Positions 1 to 8,911 of a stretch of 64,000 nucleotides of DNA are shown piece after piece. Position 1 is the first letter of the stretch; each line of letters starts with the position of its first letter. The position numbers and the translations under genes were made by a program. The notes beneath the pieces were generated by a model. It ran no database searches. It saw only the letters and a program-made list of their open reading frames with translations, and was not told where the DNA came from. Origin of the DNA: CAZUWH01 sp964624075 (lineage in GTDB: Bacteria > Pseudomonadota > Alphaproteobacteria > Rhodospirillales > Rhodospirillaceae); contig CAZUWH010000001.1 in assembly GCA_964624075.1 (NCBI GenBank), positions 62,001 to 126,000 of the forward strand. The letters run 5' to 3'.

Positions 1-110
1 TGATGGGGGGCATTGACCTCTCGCCAATGGTTCTGATTCTGGTCCTCGTATTTCTGAAGATGGTTCTGCAGCAGATCATCCAACAGGTTGCAATCATGCC
101 GGGCTTGTAA
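1..110 (+). CDS. YggT family membrane protein, C-terminal end (partial)
   Basis: The window opens inside a gene. The frame with codons starting at position 3 reads MGGIDLSPMVLILVLVFLKM and continues to a TAA at 108-110. A Gly-Gly-x-Asp-(Phe/Leu)-Ser-Pro turn followed by a hydrophobic helix is the usual end of YggT-family proteins, small membrane proteins with two similar membrane repeats and no settled biochemical role. Only the last 35 or so residues are present. The gene sits directly before yggU and folD, an arrangement common in alphaproteobacteria, which supports the family call. The start lies outside the window. Confidence 0.75.
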   Translation, partial: MGGIDLSPMVLILVLVFLKMVLQQIIQQVAIMPGL

Positions 111-206
111 ACTGCAATCGTGTACTGTAACGACGGAGGGGCAGGAATGTCAAGGAAAGGGCCAGGCGGTACGCCGCCGCCTGTTAGGAGAGGGGAGGGG
201 ATCCCC

Positions 207-539
207 ATGGGTCGGACGAGGGGACCAGTCATTCCGACAGCGGAAGGTGTGCGGGTAGCTGTGCGGGTCACGCCGAAGGCGGTGGCTGATCGTATCGGCG
301 GACTCATCGAGGCAGCAGATGGCGCCACGGCTCTGAAGGTTGCCGTGACGGCGGCTCCGGAAGACGGCAAGGCCAATGCCGCTACGATCCGGCTTCTGGC
401 TCAGACATGGAAGCTGCCGGCGCGTGATTTCTCTATCATCACGGGTATAAGTGACCGCCGAAAGGTCATGTTCATTGCTGGTGAGCCCGCCACTCTTACA
501 ATTTTCTTGCAGAAATGGATAGATATGCAACTAAAATGA
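207..539 (+). CDS. yggU: DUF167 / YggU family protein
   Basis: A protein of about 110 residues with the DUF167 fold: a VRVAVRVTPKA strand near the N-terminus, then ALKVAVTAAPEDGKANAA, and a late SDRRKVMFI strand. The A-P-P/E-x-x-G-K-A-N block is the family signature. Its molecular role is not established. The frame is open from 120, but ATG 207 is preferred because the purine-rich stretch at 186-198 (aggagaggggagggg) forms a ribosome binding site just before it, and the upstream residues are low-complexity. The stop overlaps the folD start as ATGA at 536-539, so the two genes are probably translationally coupled. Confidence 0.85.
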   Translation: MGRTRGPVIPTAEGVRVAVRVTPKAVADRIGGLIEAADGATALKVAVTAAPEDGKANAATIRLLAQTWKLPARDFSIITGISDRRKVMFIAGEPATLTIFLQKWIDMQLK

Positions 540-1426
540 CACGTGCCACGCTCATCGACGGCAAAGCCTGTGCCGAGGAGATCCGTCTCTGTCTCACCGC
601 GCATGTGAATGATCTGCGTGACTATCATCGCATCGTACCAGGACTGGCCGTGGTGCTGGTTGGGGATGATCCGGCTTCCCGGGTCTATGTCCGCAACAAG
701 CACAGGCAGGCCCAAGAGGTAGGCATGCGCTCGTTCGTCCATACCCTGCCTGCGGAGGTCACCGAGGATGAACTGTTCACGCTCATCAAGGGGTTGAACG
801 ACGATCAACAGATCCACGGCATTCTCGTTCAGTCGCCGCTGCCGTTCCATGTCGATACCCAGCGGATCGTCGAGTCCGTGGATCCGGCCAAAGACGTGGA
901 CGGGTTCCATCCCTGTAACGTTGGACATCTGTTGGCCCACGGCACGGGAATCGTCCCCTGCACGCCCTCAGGATGCCTGAAACTGTTGCAGCGTCAGCAT
1001 TCTGACATGAGCGGTATGCGGGCGATCGTCATCGGTCGTTCCAACATTGTCGGCAAGCCCATGGCCTATCTGCTGATGCAGGAAAATTGTACCGTCACCA
1101 TCGCCCACTCCAGAACCCGCGATCTGCCCCAGGAATGCCGGCGGGCCGACATCGTGGTCGTCGCCATCGGTAAGGCGGAGAGAGTCCGGGGAGATTGGAT
1201 CAAGTCCGGCGCGACAGTCATTGATGTCGGCATCAACCGGATCCTGCTGGACGACGGCAGGAGTCGGCTGGTTGGCGATGTCTGCTTTGCCGAGGCGGTC
1301 GAAGTGGCCGGGGCCATCACGCCTGTGCCCGGCGGAGTCGGCCCTATGACTATCGCCATGCTGTTGCACAATACCCTGCTGGCCTGTTGCCGGCAGACCC
1401 GCATCGAGGAGGGGTTTTGCACATGA
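536..1426 (+). CDS. folD: Bifunctional methylenetetrahydrofolate dehydrogenase / cyclohydrolase
   Basis: FolD interconverts 5,10-methylene-, 5,10-methenyl- and 10-formyl-tetrahydrofolate using NADP, supplying formyl groups for purines and initiator tRNA. The 296-residue protein shows YVRNKHR with the catalytic lysine region near residue 50, QSPLPFHVD, the VIGRSNIVGKP cofactor-binding segment and the C-terminal PVPGGVGPMT signature. Length is typical for the family. ATG 536 is chosen over ATG 515 because it gives a four-base overlap with yggU and matches the usual short FolD N-terminus. hisF follows 10 bases downstream. Confidence 0.97.
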   Translation: MTRATLIDGKACAEEIRLCLTAHVNDLRDYHRIVPGLAVVLVGDDPASRVYVRNKHRQAQEVGMRSFVHTLPAEVTEDELFTLIKGLNDDQQIHGILVQSPLPFHVDTQRIVESVDPAKDVDGFHPCNVGHLLAHGTGIVPCTPSGCLKLLQRQHSDMSGMRAIVIGRSNIVGKPMAYLLMQENCTVTIAHSRTRDLPQECRRADIVVVAIGKAERVRGDWIKSGATVIDVGINRILLDDGRSRLVGDVCFAEAVEVAGAITPVPGGVGPMTIAMLLHNTLLACCRQTRIEEGFCT

Positions 1427-1436
1427 TGATTTCATC

Positions 1437-2198
1437 ATGCTGAAGATACGAATCATTCCCTGTCTGGACGTCAGGGATGGGCGGGTGGTCAAGGGGATCA
1501 ATTTCGTCAACCTGACCGATGCAGGAGATCCAGTGGAGCAGGCGCGCCTGTATGATCGGGCCGGAGCCGATGAGTTGTGTTTTCTCGACATCACGGCCAG
1601 TCACGAGTATCGGGATACTCTGTATGATGTGGTGGCCCGTACGGCTGAACAGTGCTTCATGCCGCTGACCGTCGGCGGGGGCGTGCGCCGTATCGAGGAT
1701 ATCCGCCGACTGTTGCTAGCTGGTGCCGACAAGGTCTCCATCAACACCGCTGCCGTGTATCGCCCCGAATTCGTCAGCGAAGCGGCCGAGAAGTTCGGTC
1801 GCCAGTGCATCGTGGTGGCCATCGATGCCAAGGAAGTCACGCCGCCCGGCCATTTCGAGATCTTTACGCACGGCGGCCGCAAGTCCACGGGGCTTGACGC
1901 CGTCGTCTGGGCCAGACGTATGGCCGCGCTCGGCGCCGGGGAGATTCTGCTGACTTCAATGGACCGCGATGGGACCCGGCAGGGGTTCAACATTGCACTC
2001 ACCCAGGTGGTGGCTGATGCAGTGCCGATTCCGGTCATCGCCTCGGGCGGAGTCGGCACTCTTGATCATCTGGTCGAGGGCATCCGTGACGGCCATGCCA
2101 CTGCCGTGCTGGCGGCCTCCATCTTCCACTTCGGCCTTTTTTCCATCGCCGAAGCCAAGGCCCATCTCCAGGCCGCCGGCATTCCTGTGCGCCCGTGA
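1437..2198 (+). CDS. hisF: Imidazole glycerol phosphate synthase, cyclase subunit HisF
   Basis: HisF is the (beta/alpha)8 barrel subunit that joins PRFAR with ammonia from HisH to give imidazole glycerol phosphate and AICAR in histidine biosynthesis. The 253-residue protein begins MLKIRIIPCLDVRDGRV with catalytic Asp11, has VVAIDAK with the second catalytic aspartate near residue 130, and the phosphate-binding glycines VGGGVRR and VIASGGVG. Full length. hisE follows, but hisB, hisH and hisA, which often precede hisF in alphaproteobacteria, are not in this window upstream of folD. Confidence 0.97.
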   Translation: MLKIRIIPCLDVRDGRVVKGINFVNLTDAGDPVEQARLYDRAGADELCFLDITASHEYRDTLYDVVARTAEQCFMPLTVGGGVRRIEDIRRLLLAGADKVSINTAAVYRPEFVSEAAEKFGRQCIVVAIDAKEVTPPGHFEIFTHGGRKSTGLDAVVWARRMAALGAGEILLTSMDRDGTRQGFNIALTQVVADAVPIPVIASGGVGTLDHLVEGIRDGHATAVLAASIFHFGLFSIAEAKAHLQAAGIPVRP

Positions 2199-2216
2199 GG
2201 AGGGAGAAAAAGTCCC

Positions 2217-2543
2217 ATGAACACGCATGCTCTTGATCGCCTGTACACGGTGGTTGCCGGTCGCAAGCACGGCGATCCGGGGCAGTCCTACACCGCCCGG
2301 CTGTTTGCGGAGGGCCGGACCCGGATCGCCCAGAAGCTGGGCGAGGAGGCCGTGGAAACCGCCCTTGCGGCCGTTACAGAGGGACACGCGCCGGTGGTTA
2401 ACGAAAGCGCCGATCTCCTTTACCATCTGACTGTCTTGTGGGTCGAGGTCGGCATCGTGCCGGGAGAAGTCTGGCATGAACTGGAACGGCGCTTCGGTCT
2501 GTCGGGTCTTGAAGAAAAGAACAGAAGGAGCGAGAGCAGATGA
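2217..2543 (+). CDS. hisE: Phosphoribosyl-ATP pyrophosphatase HisE
   Basis: HisE removes pyrophosphate from phosphoribosyl-ATP, the second step of histidine biosynthesis. The 108-residue protein has the all-alpha MazG-like fold signature: SYTARLFAEGRTRIAQKLGEE followed by A-V-E-T and N-E-S-A-D-L-L-Y-H, with the acidic residues that bind magnesium. It is the stand-alone form, not a HisIE fusion. The start at 2217 follows a purine-rich stretch (gaggagggagaaaa) and lies 18 bases after hisF, so the two are cotranscribed. A repeat-rich gap of 470 bases separates it from hinT. Confidence 0.95.
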   Translation: MNTHALDRLYTVVAGRKHGDPGQSYTARLFAEGRTRIAQKLGEEAVETALAAVTEGHAPVVNESADLLYHLTVLWVEVGIVPGEVWHELERRFGLSGLEEKNRRSESR

Positions 2544-2680
2544 TGCCGGGGCACGCCGCTTGATATGCCTTTTCAGGCATCAGGCAATGCCGGCCTCAGG
2601 CAGCTAATGCACAGATGCCTGCCATCAATGGCGTGGACGTATCCGTCCGGCAAAGGCAGTATAAGGCATCTGGGAGCTCG

Positions 2681-2823
2681 TCCGGAAACATATCGTTATT
2701 TTTCACAGTCACCCCCGCTCCCCGCTTCCGCGGGGAGCGGGGGTCCAGGAACAGTTCGCTGTGCCAGGATCCCTGGGTTCCTGCCCTCGCGCAAGCGAGG
2801 GCAGGCTTTTACGGGAATGACGG
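2681..2823 (+). repeat. Dispersed repeat, family B copy 1, with two perfect hairpins
   Basis: The 2544-3013 gap holds no gene. It contains an element starting with ccggaaacatatcgttattt (2682-2701), followed by a hairpin at 2711-2744 (14-bp arms, 6-base loop) and a second at 2780-2805 (11-bp arms, GCAA loop) that is followed by ctttta and could terminate hisE transcription. The leading 20 bases recur with one mismatch, in reverse orientation, at 25957-25976, where they again adjoin nested hairpins. This is therefore one of a family of dispersed elements. Confidence 0.75.
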
Positions 2824-3013
2824 CGTGCCTCTTTGACGCATTGAAAACACTCATCATGTTTCTGGACGGACACCAAGGCAATATGACGCCTCGAGCAGCC
2901 ATTGATATGATCGGACGGATCCGGAGATCCCTCTCCTCCTTTTCTCTTGGATTCTCCTGGATCGGGGGAGGGTTTCTGGAAGCATTCGATACCGATGCAA
3001 GAGGAGCCGAGCC

Positions 3014-3376
3014 GTGCCCTATGATCTGAGCAATGTCTTTGCCCGCATCCTGCGGGAGGAAATCCCCTACCAGAAGGTTTACGAAGATGCATACACCCTG
3101 GCCTTCCATGACATCAATCCCCAAACACCCGTTCATGTGCTGGTGATTCCAAAGGGCGCCTATACCGACATGGACGACTTCACCACCCGCGCCTCCGACC
3201 AGGAAATCGCCGCGTTCCATCGCGCCGTGACCAGGGTGGCCCAGGAGACCGGGATCGCCGAATCGGGCTATCGTTTCTTGTGCAACGTCGGCGCCAACGG
3301 TGGACAAGAAGTGCCGCATGTCCATGTCCATGTGTTCGGTGGCCGTCGTCTGGGACGCATGGTGCAATCTGCCTGA
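3014..3376 (+). CDS. hinT: HIT family nucleoside phosphoramidase-like protein
   Basis: Histidine-triad proteins of the HinT type hydrolyse nucleoside phosphoramidates and adenylated intermediates. The 120-residue protein is full length and ends with the triad VPHVHVHVFGG plus the following Arg-rich turn. The N-terminal FARILREEIPYQKVYED block and HVLVIPKGAY are typical. The start is GTG at 3014, preceded by aagaggagccga as ribosome binding site. The gene is downstream of hisE, the usual alphaproteobacterial neighbour, although here separated by a repeat. It converges on lpxC. Confidence 0.93.
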   Translation: MPYDLSNVFARILREEIPYQKVYEDAYTLAFHDINPQTPVHVLVIPKGAYTDMDDFTTRASDQEIAAFHRAVTRVAQETGIAESGYRFLCNVGANGGQEVPHVHVHVFGGRRLGRMVQSA

Positions 3377-3488
3377 CCTGCTCTCGTCGTCGGAGGCCCT
3401 TCCCCCTGCGATTGGGAGAGAAAGAGAGTCCGGGAAGTGTCCGCCCGGGAGGGAGGGACTCGCCCGATATTCCCTTGTGGACTTCCCC

Positions 3489-4475
3489 CTATGCGGAAGC
3501 GGCGGCGTTCCGCCCGTCCTGCCAGGGACGGGCGGACACCAGATCAGCCGGTGTCATCCTATCCGTCTCGCTCCAGGCCTCCGGGTCGGCAAGCAGGGTG
3601 CGCAGCAGGCGGTTGTTGAGCGCATGTCCGGAGCAATACCCGTGAAAGTGACCGATCAGGGGACGTCCGGCCAGGTACAGGTCGCCGATGGCATCGAGAA
3701 TCTTGTGGCGGACAAATTCGTCGTCGAAGCGCAATCCTTCTTCGTTTAGGACCTTCTCACCGCTGATGACGATGGCGTTGTCGAGCGATCCTCCCCGGGC
3801 CAGACCAGCTGCCCGAAGCTGCGCCACTTCTTCCAGAAAGCCGAAGGTCCGGGCACGGCTGATTTCTGCACTGAAGACCGGTGGGTTTACGGCCACGACA
3901 TGGGCCTGCCGCGCTACCACCCGGGAGGGAAAGACAATCTCGCAGCCAACCGAAAAACCGCCCGCTGTCGGATAGAGCACCGCCAGCCTGTCGCCCTCGC
4001 GCACCTGGACCTTCTTGCGCAAACGAATGGCACGGCGGAGAGCGTTCTGTTCGCAAAAGCCAGCGCATTCCATGAGGAACACGAACGGTGCCGCGCTGCC
4101 ATCCATGATCGGCACCTCAGGACCATTGATTTCGACCACGACGTTATCGATACAGACACCGGCAAAAGCGGCCAACAGATGTTCGACCGTCCCCACCACC
4201 ACCCCATCAGTGTTCCCGATCACCGTACACAAACGTGTATCAACCACCTGTGACCACAGGGCCGGGATCACGCCGCCGTTGGCGGCGACACCGCTGCGTC
4301 TGAAAACAATGCCGGTGTCAGGTTCGGCCGGATGAAGAGTCATGTTAATACGCTGGCCACAGTGCAGCCCGATGCCCGTGCACCCGATGGAACTTTTGAG
4401 TGTACGCTGCCGCACGCTCCATCCCTGATCAGCCTGCCGGCGCGCCTCCCTGTTGTCTTTCCCGGCGATGAACAT
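3489..4475 (-). CDS. lpxC: UDP-3-O-acyl-N-acetylglucosamine deacetylase
   Basis: LpxC carries out the committed, zinc-dependent deacetylation step of lipid A synthesis. The 328-residue protein has GTVEHLLAA (Glu98 general base, zinc ligand His99), EGLRFDDEFVRHKILDAIGD (zinc ligands His257 and Asp261) and GHFHGYCSGHALN with His284, matching the family's catalytic set. The first 20 or so residues are a non-conserved extension, and an internal start is possible, but no better ribosome binding site was seen. It closes the dcw cluster, as in many proteobacteria, yet is separated from ftsZ by about 400 bases with its own candidate promoter. Confidence 0.97.
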   Translation of the reverse strand: MFIAGKDNREARRQADQGWSVRQRTLKSSIGCTGIGLHCGQRINMTLHPAEPDTGIVFRRSGVAANGGVIPALWSQVVDTRLCTVIGNTDGVVVGTVEHLLAAFAGVCIDNVVVEINGPEVPIMDGSAAPFVFLMECAGFCEQNALRRAIRLRKKVQVREGDRLAVLYPTAGGFSVGCEIVFPSRVVARQAHVVAVNPPVFSAEISRARTFGFLEEVAQLRAAGLARGGSLDNAIVISGEKVLNEEGLRFDDEFVRHKILDAIGDLYLAGRPLIGHFHGYCSGHALNNRLLRTLLADPEAWSETDRMTPADLVSARPWQDGRNAAASA

Positions 4476-4879
4476 GCCCGCCTCACGGCTTCCTGATTGT
4501 TCTCACGATGACTTTACCCTCGACATCATCTCAGCCATCAAACACGATGCGACCGACACCGTATATTTAACAAGCACGTGGCAGGGCCACAAATCAATCA
4601 TTGTTACAGAATGTTACGCGATGCACTAACAAGGAAAGACCGCGTCTCATCGGTCCATCAAGGCTTGCAGTAAATGCAATGTCGCCCTATTCCGAGCAAA
4701 ATTATTTGCCTGCCTTTTCCGGCTTACCCTATGAATCCTGCTACTGCTTGAAAAGAAAAGCCCGTCTGACTGTCTTGTCGTTGTGCCAGCTTCCCCTGTC
4801 CAGGCAGGGATCTGCCCGGGCCATATCATGGCCGCGAAGGCCAGCGGAGTTCTTCTACCGGCCTTCACCGTAAGGGGAT
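4476..4879. other. ftsZ-lpxC intergenic region, no gene seen
   Basis: About 400 bases between the ftsZ stop and the lpxC start. Both strands carry only short, uncharacteristic open frames. The part nearest lpxC is AT-richer and contains a candidate promoter. No strong terminator hairpin was identified after ftsZ. Confidence 0.6.
4564..4592 (-). promoter_or_regulatory. Candidate sigma70-type promoter for lpxC
   Basis: On the minus strand, TTGTGG (4592-4587) is followed after 17 bases by TAAATA (4569-4564), about 90 bases before the lpxC start. Spacing is ideal but the -35 box is weak, so this is only a sequence-pattern prediction. Confidence 0.3.
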
Positions 4880-6586
4880 TCAATTGGCCTGACGGCGCAG
4901 GAAGGCTGGAATATCCAGATCTTCCTCGATGGAATTGATGGGGCGATCCTCGGGCTCCACTTTCAGGCTGGGCGAGTCGACGGCCGGATGACGGGACATC
5001 TCACGGCTTTCGGCCTTGGGCGGTTCCACCGTGCGCCGGATCCGGCCAATACCGGCAACTTTCTCAAGCAAGGTTTGCGGGCGGCGCGACGGTGGCGACT
5101 CGGTAGCTGCCACCATCTGCGGTGACGTTATATTCTGAGCCACTGCGCCCTGCGGCAGCATTCCCTGGGGTGGCACGCGCTGGGACGGGATATTCTGCTC
5201 CTGGGGCGGCAGGTCGGCTAGCACCGCTCGCCCGGCTGGCTGCAGGGCTGGCTGGCTGCGGAGGCGTCCACCCGCATCCTTCGGATCCATGGCAGGCGCC
5301 GGGATGAAGGCCTCGTTTCGCCCCACTGTCTGACGGCTGGCAGCGGCCTGCCGTTCCGCCTGCCGTTCGGCGGCCAGGGCAGCGAAACGTTCGAAACCCG
5401 GTCGTTCCGGTTCAGGGGGACGGGTTTCATTCACCACCGAGGCCTCTGGTTCGGCCGGCATGTCGCGCCGCACGTACCCCATTGCCTCAGCCTCTGACGT
5501 GCTCCAGGCCGGCTCGAGCGCCCCGCGAACCGTATAGGGCATAGCCGCCGACCGCTGTTCTCGTATAGAGTGTACTTCTTCAAGTCCATTCAGGCGGCAC
5601 TGGGCGTTCATTTCCGAATCAATACCCGTTGCTACAACTGAAACGCGTATCTTGCCTTCGAGACGCTCATCAAAAGTAGAGCCGAAAATGATATTGGCAT
5701 CGGGATCGACTTCGTCACGAATCCGATTGGCAGCCTCGTCCACTTCGTACAGGGTCATGTCAGGCCCACCGGTGATGTTGATCAATACGCCCCGGGCCCC
5801 CTTCATCGAGGTGTCATCGAGGAGCGGATTGGAGATGGCGGCCTCAGCGGCATCGAGCGCGCGCTTCTCGCCCTCGGCCTCGCCAGTCCCCATCATGGCC
5901 TTGCCCATTTCGCTCATCACCGTACGAATATCGGCGAAGTCGAGATTGATAAGACCCGGCATCATGATCAGGTCGGTCACCCCCCGCACACCGGCATACA
6001 GCACGTCGTCAGCCATGTTGAAAGCCTGAGCGAACGTGGTCCGTTCGTTGGCGACCCGGAACAGATTCTGGTTTGGGATAATGATGAGGGTATCCACATA
6101 ACGGGCCAGCTCTTCCATGCCGGCCTCGGCCAGACGCATGCGGTGAATTCCTTCGAAGTGGAAAGGTTTCGTCACCACACCAACGGTCAGAATGCCCATT
6201 TCGCGGGCGGCTCGCGCCACGACGGGTGCCGCCCCGGTTCCAGTTCCTCCCCCCATGCCGGCGGTGATAAAGGCCATATGACTGCCGGCCAGTTCGCCCT
6301 GGATCGTCTCCATGACTTCTTCGGCCGCAGCCCGTCCGACCTCGGGCCGGGCCCCGGCGCCCAGGCCTTCAGTCGTGTGGATGCCAAGCTGGATACGGCG
6401 GTCGGTACGGGATTGGGACAACGATTGTGCATCCGTGTTGGCAACAATGAAGTCCACCCCCTCCAGGTTCTTGGCAATCATGTTGTTGACCGCATTGCCC
6501 CCGGCGCCGCCAATGCCGATGACGGTAATCCGCGGTTTGAGCTGAAAATCCATGGCCCCGCGCGGTACGCCCAAATTTATACCCAT
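4880..6586 (-). CDS. ftsZ: Cell division protein FtsZ
   Basis: FtsZ is the tubulin-like GTPase that polymerises into the division ring. The protein is 568 residues, long because of an extended Pro/Gln/Arg-rich linker between the GTPase domain and the C-terminal peptide, as in other alphaproteobacteria. Visible motifs are IGIGGAGGNAVNNMI (residues 23-37), GGGTGTG (112-118), the catalytic T7-loop region NLDFAD (214-219) and the C-terminal DIPAFLRRQAN that binds FtsA. ATG 6586 is chosen because ggaggg precedes it and the conserved reading begins MGINLGVP. A further ATG at 6661 with gaggggga upstream is also possible but would add a non-conserved leader. Confidence 0.97.
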   Translation of the reverse strand: MGINLGVPRGAMDFQLKPRITVIGIGGAGGNAVNNMIAKNLEGVDFIVANTDAQSLSQSRTDRRIQLGIHTTEGLGAGARPEVGRAAAEEVMETIQGELAGSHMAFITAGMGGGTGTGAAPVVARAAREMGILTVGVVTKPFHFEGIHRMRLAEAGMEELARYVDTLIIIPNQNLFRVANERTTFAQAFNMADDVLYAGVRGVTDLIMMPGLINLDFADIRTVMSEMGKAMMGTGEAEGEKRALDAAEAAISNPLLDDTSMKGARGVLINITGGPDMTLYEVDEAANRIRDEVDPDANIIFGSTFDERLEGKIRVSVVATGIDSEMNAQCRLNGLEEVHSIREQRSAAMPYTVRGALEPAWSTSEAEAMGYVRRDMPAEPEASVVNETRPPEPERPGFERFAALAAERQAERQAAASRQTVGRNEAFIPAPAMDPKDAGGRLRSQPALQPAGRAVLADLPPQEQNIPSQRVPPQGMLPQGAVAQNITSPQMVAATESPPSRRPQTLLEKVAGIGRIRRTVEPPKAESREMSRHPAVDSPSLKVEPEDRPINSIEEDLDIPAFLRRQAN

Positions 6587-6695
6587 GCGTCCCTCCGTAT
6601 TGTGTTGACTGTTGTCGTAAGACCAGTACCCCTTGTCCGCACCGCCATATTCATCAACCATGGACTCCCCCTCGCAACGATCAATAACGCTAACG

Positions 6696-7961
6696 CTAAA
6701 AATTCGTCCGCAACCACTCTCCCAGCCATCCGAAGCGGTTCGTTGCCTTGGACGGGGTCTGCCTGGCCGGTGTATCGCCATGAATATGCGTTGCATATTT
6801 CAGCAGGCCGGCACAGGTCGCGAATTCCGGCCCTCCGGTGGCCTCGGCCAGGCCCCGGAGCCCAACCGCCGGCCGTCCCAGACGAACCTGCTTGTCGAGA
6901 ATGAGCGCGGCGGCCTCGCGCACCCCCTGGAGCTGAGCGGCGCCCCCGGTCAGCACCACCAGCCGTCCGGCGTTGCGGGCAAGACCATTGGCTTCCAGAT
7001 GACTGCGTACCAGTTCGAACGTCTCCTCAATACGGGGTTGGATGATTTGCACCAGCATCGAACGCGGGACCTGGTTGGCAGCGGACTCGTCATCCTCCCC
7101 CACCAGCGGTACTTTCAGAATCTCACGGGCATCCGATGGGGACGGCATGGCGCTGCCGTAAAGTGTCTTCAGGCGTTCGGCGTTGGCCACCGGCGTGGAA
7201 AGACCCTTGGCGATGTCGCCGGTCACATGCTGACCACCAATGGGCAGGCAGGCGACATGAATGACTTGACCGTTTTCAAACACGCCCACTGCGGTGATGC
7301 CGCCGCCCATGTCGATGGCGGTCACGCCCAGTTCTTTCTCGTCATCAACCAGACAGGCCAGACCGGAGGCATAAGGCGAGACCACCATGGCCTCGACATC
7401 AAGATGGCAACGCTCAACCACCAGACGTAGATTACGCACCGCCCCGGCCTGCGCTGCAACCATATGCAGGCTTACGCCCAGCCGGTTGCCGAACATGCCA
7501 CGTGGGTCACGAATGCCATTGGCGCCATCGATGGAATAGCCGACAGAAATGCAATGGATCAGGTCATGATCCCCGGTCATTTTCTGCCGGCGGGCGTAAT
7601 CGACGATGCGACGCACATCATCATCGTCGATCTGGCGGCCATCGACAGAGACCTCGACCTCGATCTTTGAGGAATGTGGCCTGCCACCGGAAACATTGAC
7701 CACCACTCGGTTGATCCGCTCACCGGCCATCTGTTCGGCAGCAGCAACAGCGGCACGAATGGAGGCTTCCACCTCATCCATGTCGATAACAACGCCATTG
7801 CGCAGGCCAAGCGAGCGCTGATGGCCGATCCCGACGACCTTGAGAACGTCTTCCTCAGCCCGGGCGATGAAGCAGCACACCTTCGTCGTGCCCACATCAA
7901 GAGCAGCGATCAGACCGGTACGCAACTTTATCTTTGGTGGCACGTTCCTTGCCCCTTTCAC
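6696..7961 (-). CDS. ftsA: Cell division protein FtsA
   Basis: FtsA is the actin-like ATPase that tethers FtsZ to the membrane. The 421-residue protein has the phosphate-1 motif AALDVGTTKVC, AIDMGGGITAVGVF for phosphate 2, and VVLTGGAAQLQGV for the adenosine site. The C-terminus ends with a Trp-rich segment (FGWLGEWLRTNF), a plausible membrane-targeting amphipathic helix. It lies between ftsQ (41-base gap) and ftsZ in the cluster. Confidence 0.97.
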   Translation of the reverse strand: MKGARNVPPKIKLRTGLIAALDVGTTKVCCFIARAEEDVLKVVGIGHQRSLGLRNGVVIDMDEVEASIRAAVAAAEQMAGERINRVVVNVSGGRPHSSKIEVEVSVDGRQIDDDDVRRIVDYARRQKMTGDHDLIHCISVGYSIDGANGIRDPRGMFGNRLGVSLHMVAAQAGAVRNLRLVVERCHLDVEAMVVSPYASGLACLVDDEKELGVTAIDMGGGITAVGVFENGQVIHVACLPIGGQHVTGDIAKGLSTPVANAERLKTLYGSAMPSPSDAREILKVPLVGEDDESAANQVPRSMLVQIIQPRIEETFELVRSHLEANGLARNAGRLVVLTGGAAQLQGVREAAALILDKQVRLGRPAVGLRGLAEATGGPEFATCAGLLKYATHIHGDTPARQTPSKATNRFGWLGEWLRTNF

Positions 7962-8002
7962 GACCCCGTATGCCGCGTCCTTTGGCTCATGGTCCGCTCA
8001 TC

Positions 8003-8911
8003 TCAGGCATCCCGTCCCGGCTTGCGGCTGATGGTCGGAATGACCTGTTCCTGCTGCCCACTGCCTTCCAGACGCACGACTAGACGGTCAGGAATACGCA
8101 GGTCCACCATCACCAGACGGCGCCGCAGCAGACCATGTTCACGATCAAAATCGACCAGATGTTGCAACGCTTCAGCAGGATTTTCCTCCGGTAGACGAGC
8201 ATCTATGCCATTGTTCACGTCATCCAGTCGCAGATTCCACCGTCGTCCCGAGACAAGCTGTGCCGCCCGTACCCGCGGCGCCAGAGTCGGTTGACTCCGC
8301 ACCAGGGCCAGCAATGTCCCAACCTGGGATGGCGCCTTCTCTCCAACGACAATTGGGAGATGACGAAACGGCTTGATGTCGTCCATGACCTCGGTCCCTT
8401 CCGCGTCGATCAGCACATGCCGCCCCTCTCGCTGCCACAGAGCCACCACCTGCCGTTCCACCAGAGACAGGCGCACCATATCGGGCAGACGCCGTTCCAC
8501 TACGGCCACGCGCACCCATGGCAACGCCTCTAGCCGCCGCTTGGTCTCCTGTACGTCGAGCAGAAACAGGCTCTCGCCCCGTTTCAGCCGCAGTGCCGTC
8601 AGGATATGACCCGCCGGGGTGCGTACTCGGCCTGTTACGCGGATGTCATCGAGCCGAAACCCCATCCACGTCGACAGCTCTGTCAGTTCAGTCCCTACCC
8701 TGGCCCTCATCCGTTCCATTCCATTGGTCGCCCACAGCCATGTCCCGCCCCCCGCCAGGACGATAACGGCAGCCCCCCCGATGCCCCCCATCAGCAAACG
8801 TCGACGCCAGCAGGCACGGACCAGTGACCATAGAGCCACCTTCGGACGGCGGAGCCCCGATGCCTCCCATGCACGCTTTCCGCTTATACGGTTTCTGTTT
8901 ACGCGTCGCAT
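8003..8911 (-). CDS. ftsQ: Cell division protein FtsQ
   Basis: FtsQ is a bitopic membrane protein of the divisome that links early and late division proteins. The 302-residue protein has a basic cytoplasmic tail, a membrane segment around residues 45-65 (GGIGGAAVIVLAGGGTWLW), a POTRA domain beginning IRVTGRVRTPAGHILTAL and a beta domain with LPWVRVAVVERRLPDMVRLSLVER. ATG 8911 is preferred over 8932 because gagagg lies just upstream. It overlaps the end of ddl by 13 bases. Confidence 0.93.
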   Translation of the reverse strand: MRRVNRNRISGKRAWEASGLRRPKVALWSLVRACWRRRLLMGGIGGAAVIVLAGGGTWLWATNGMERMRARVGTELTELSTWMGFRLDDIRVTGRVRTPAGHILTALRLKRGESLFLLDVQETKRRLEALPWVRVAVVERRLPDMVRLSLVERQVVALWQREGRHVLIDAEGTEVMDDIKPFRHLPIVVGEKAPSQVGTLLALVRSQPTLAPRVRAAQLVSGRRWNLRLDDVNNGIDARLPEENPAEALQHLVDFDREHGLLRRRLVMVDLRIPDRLVVRLEGSGQQEQVIPTISRKPGRDA

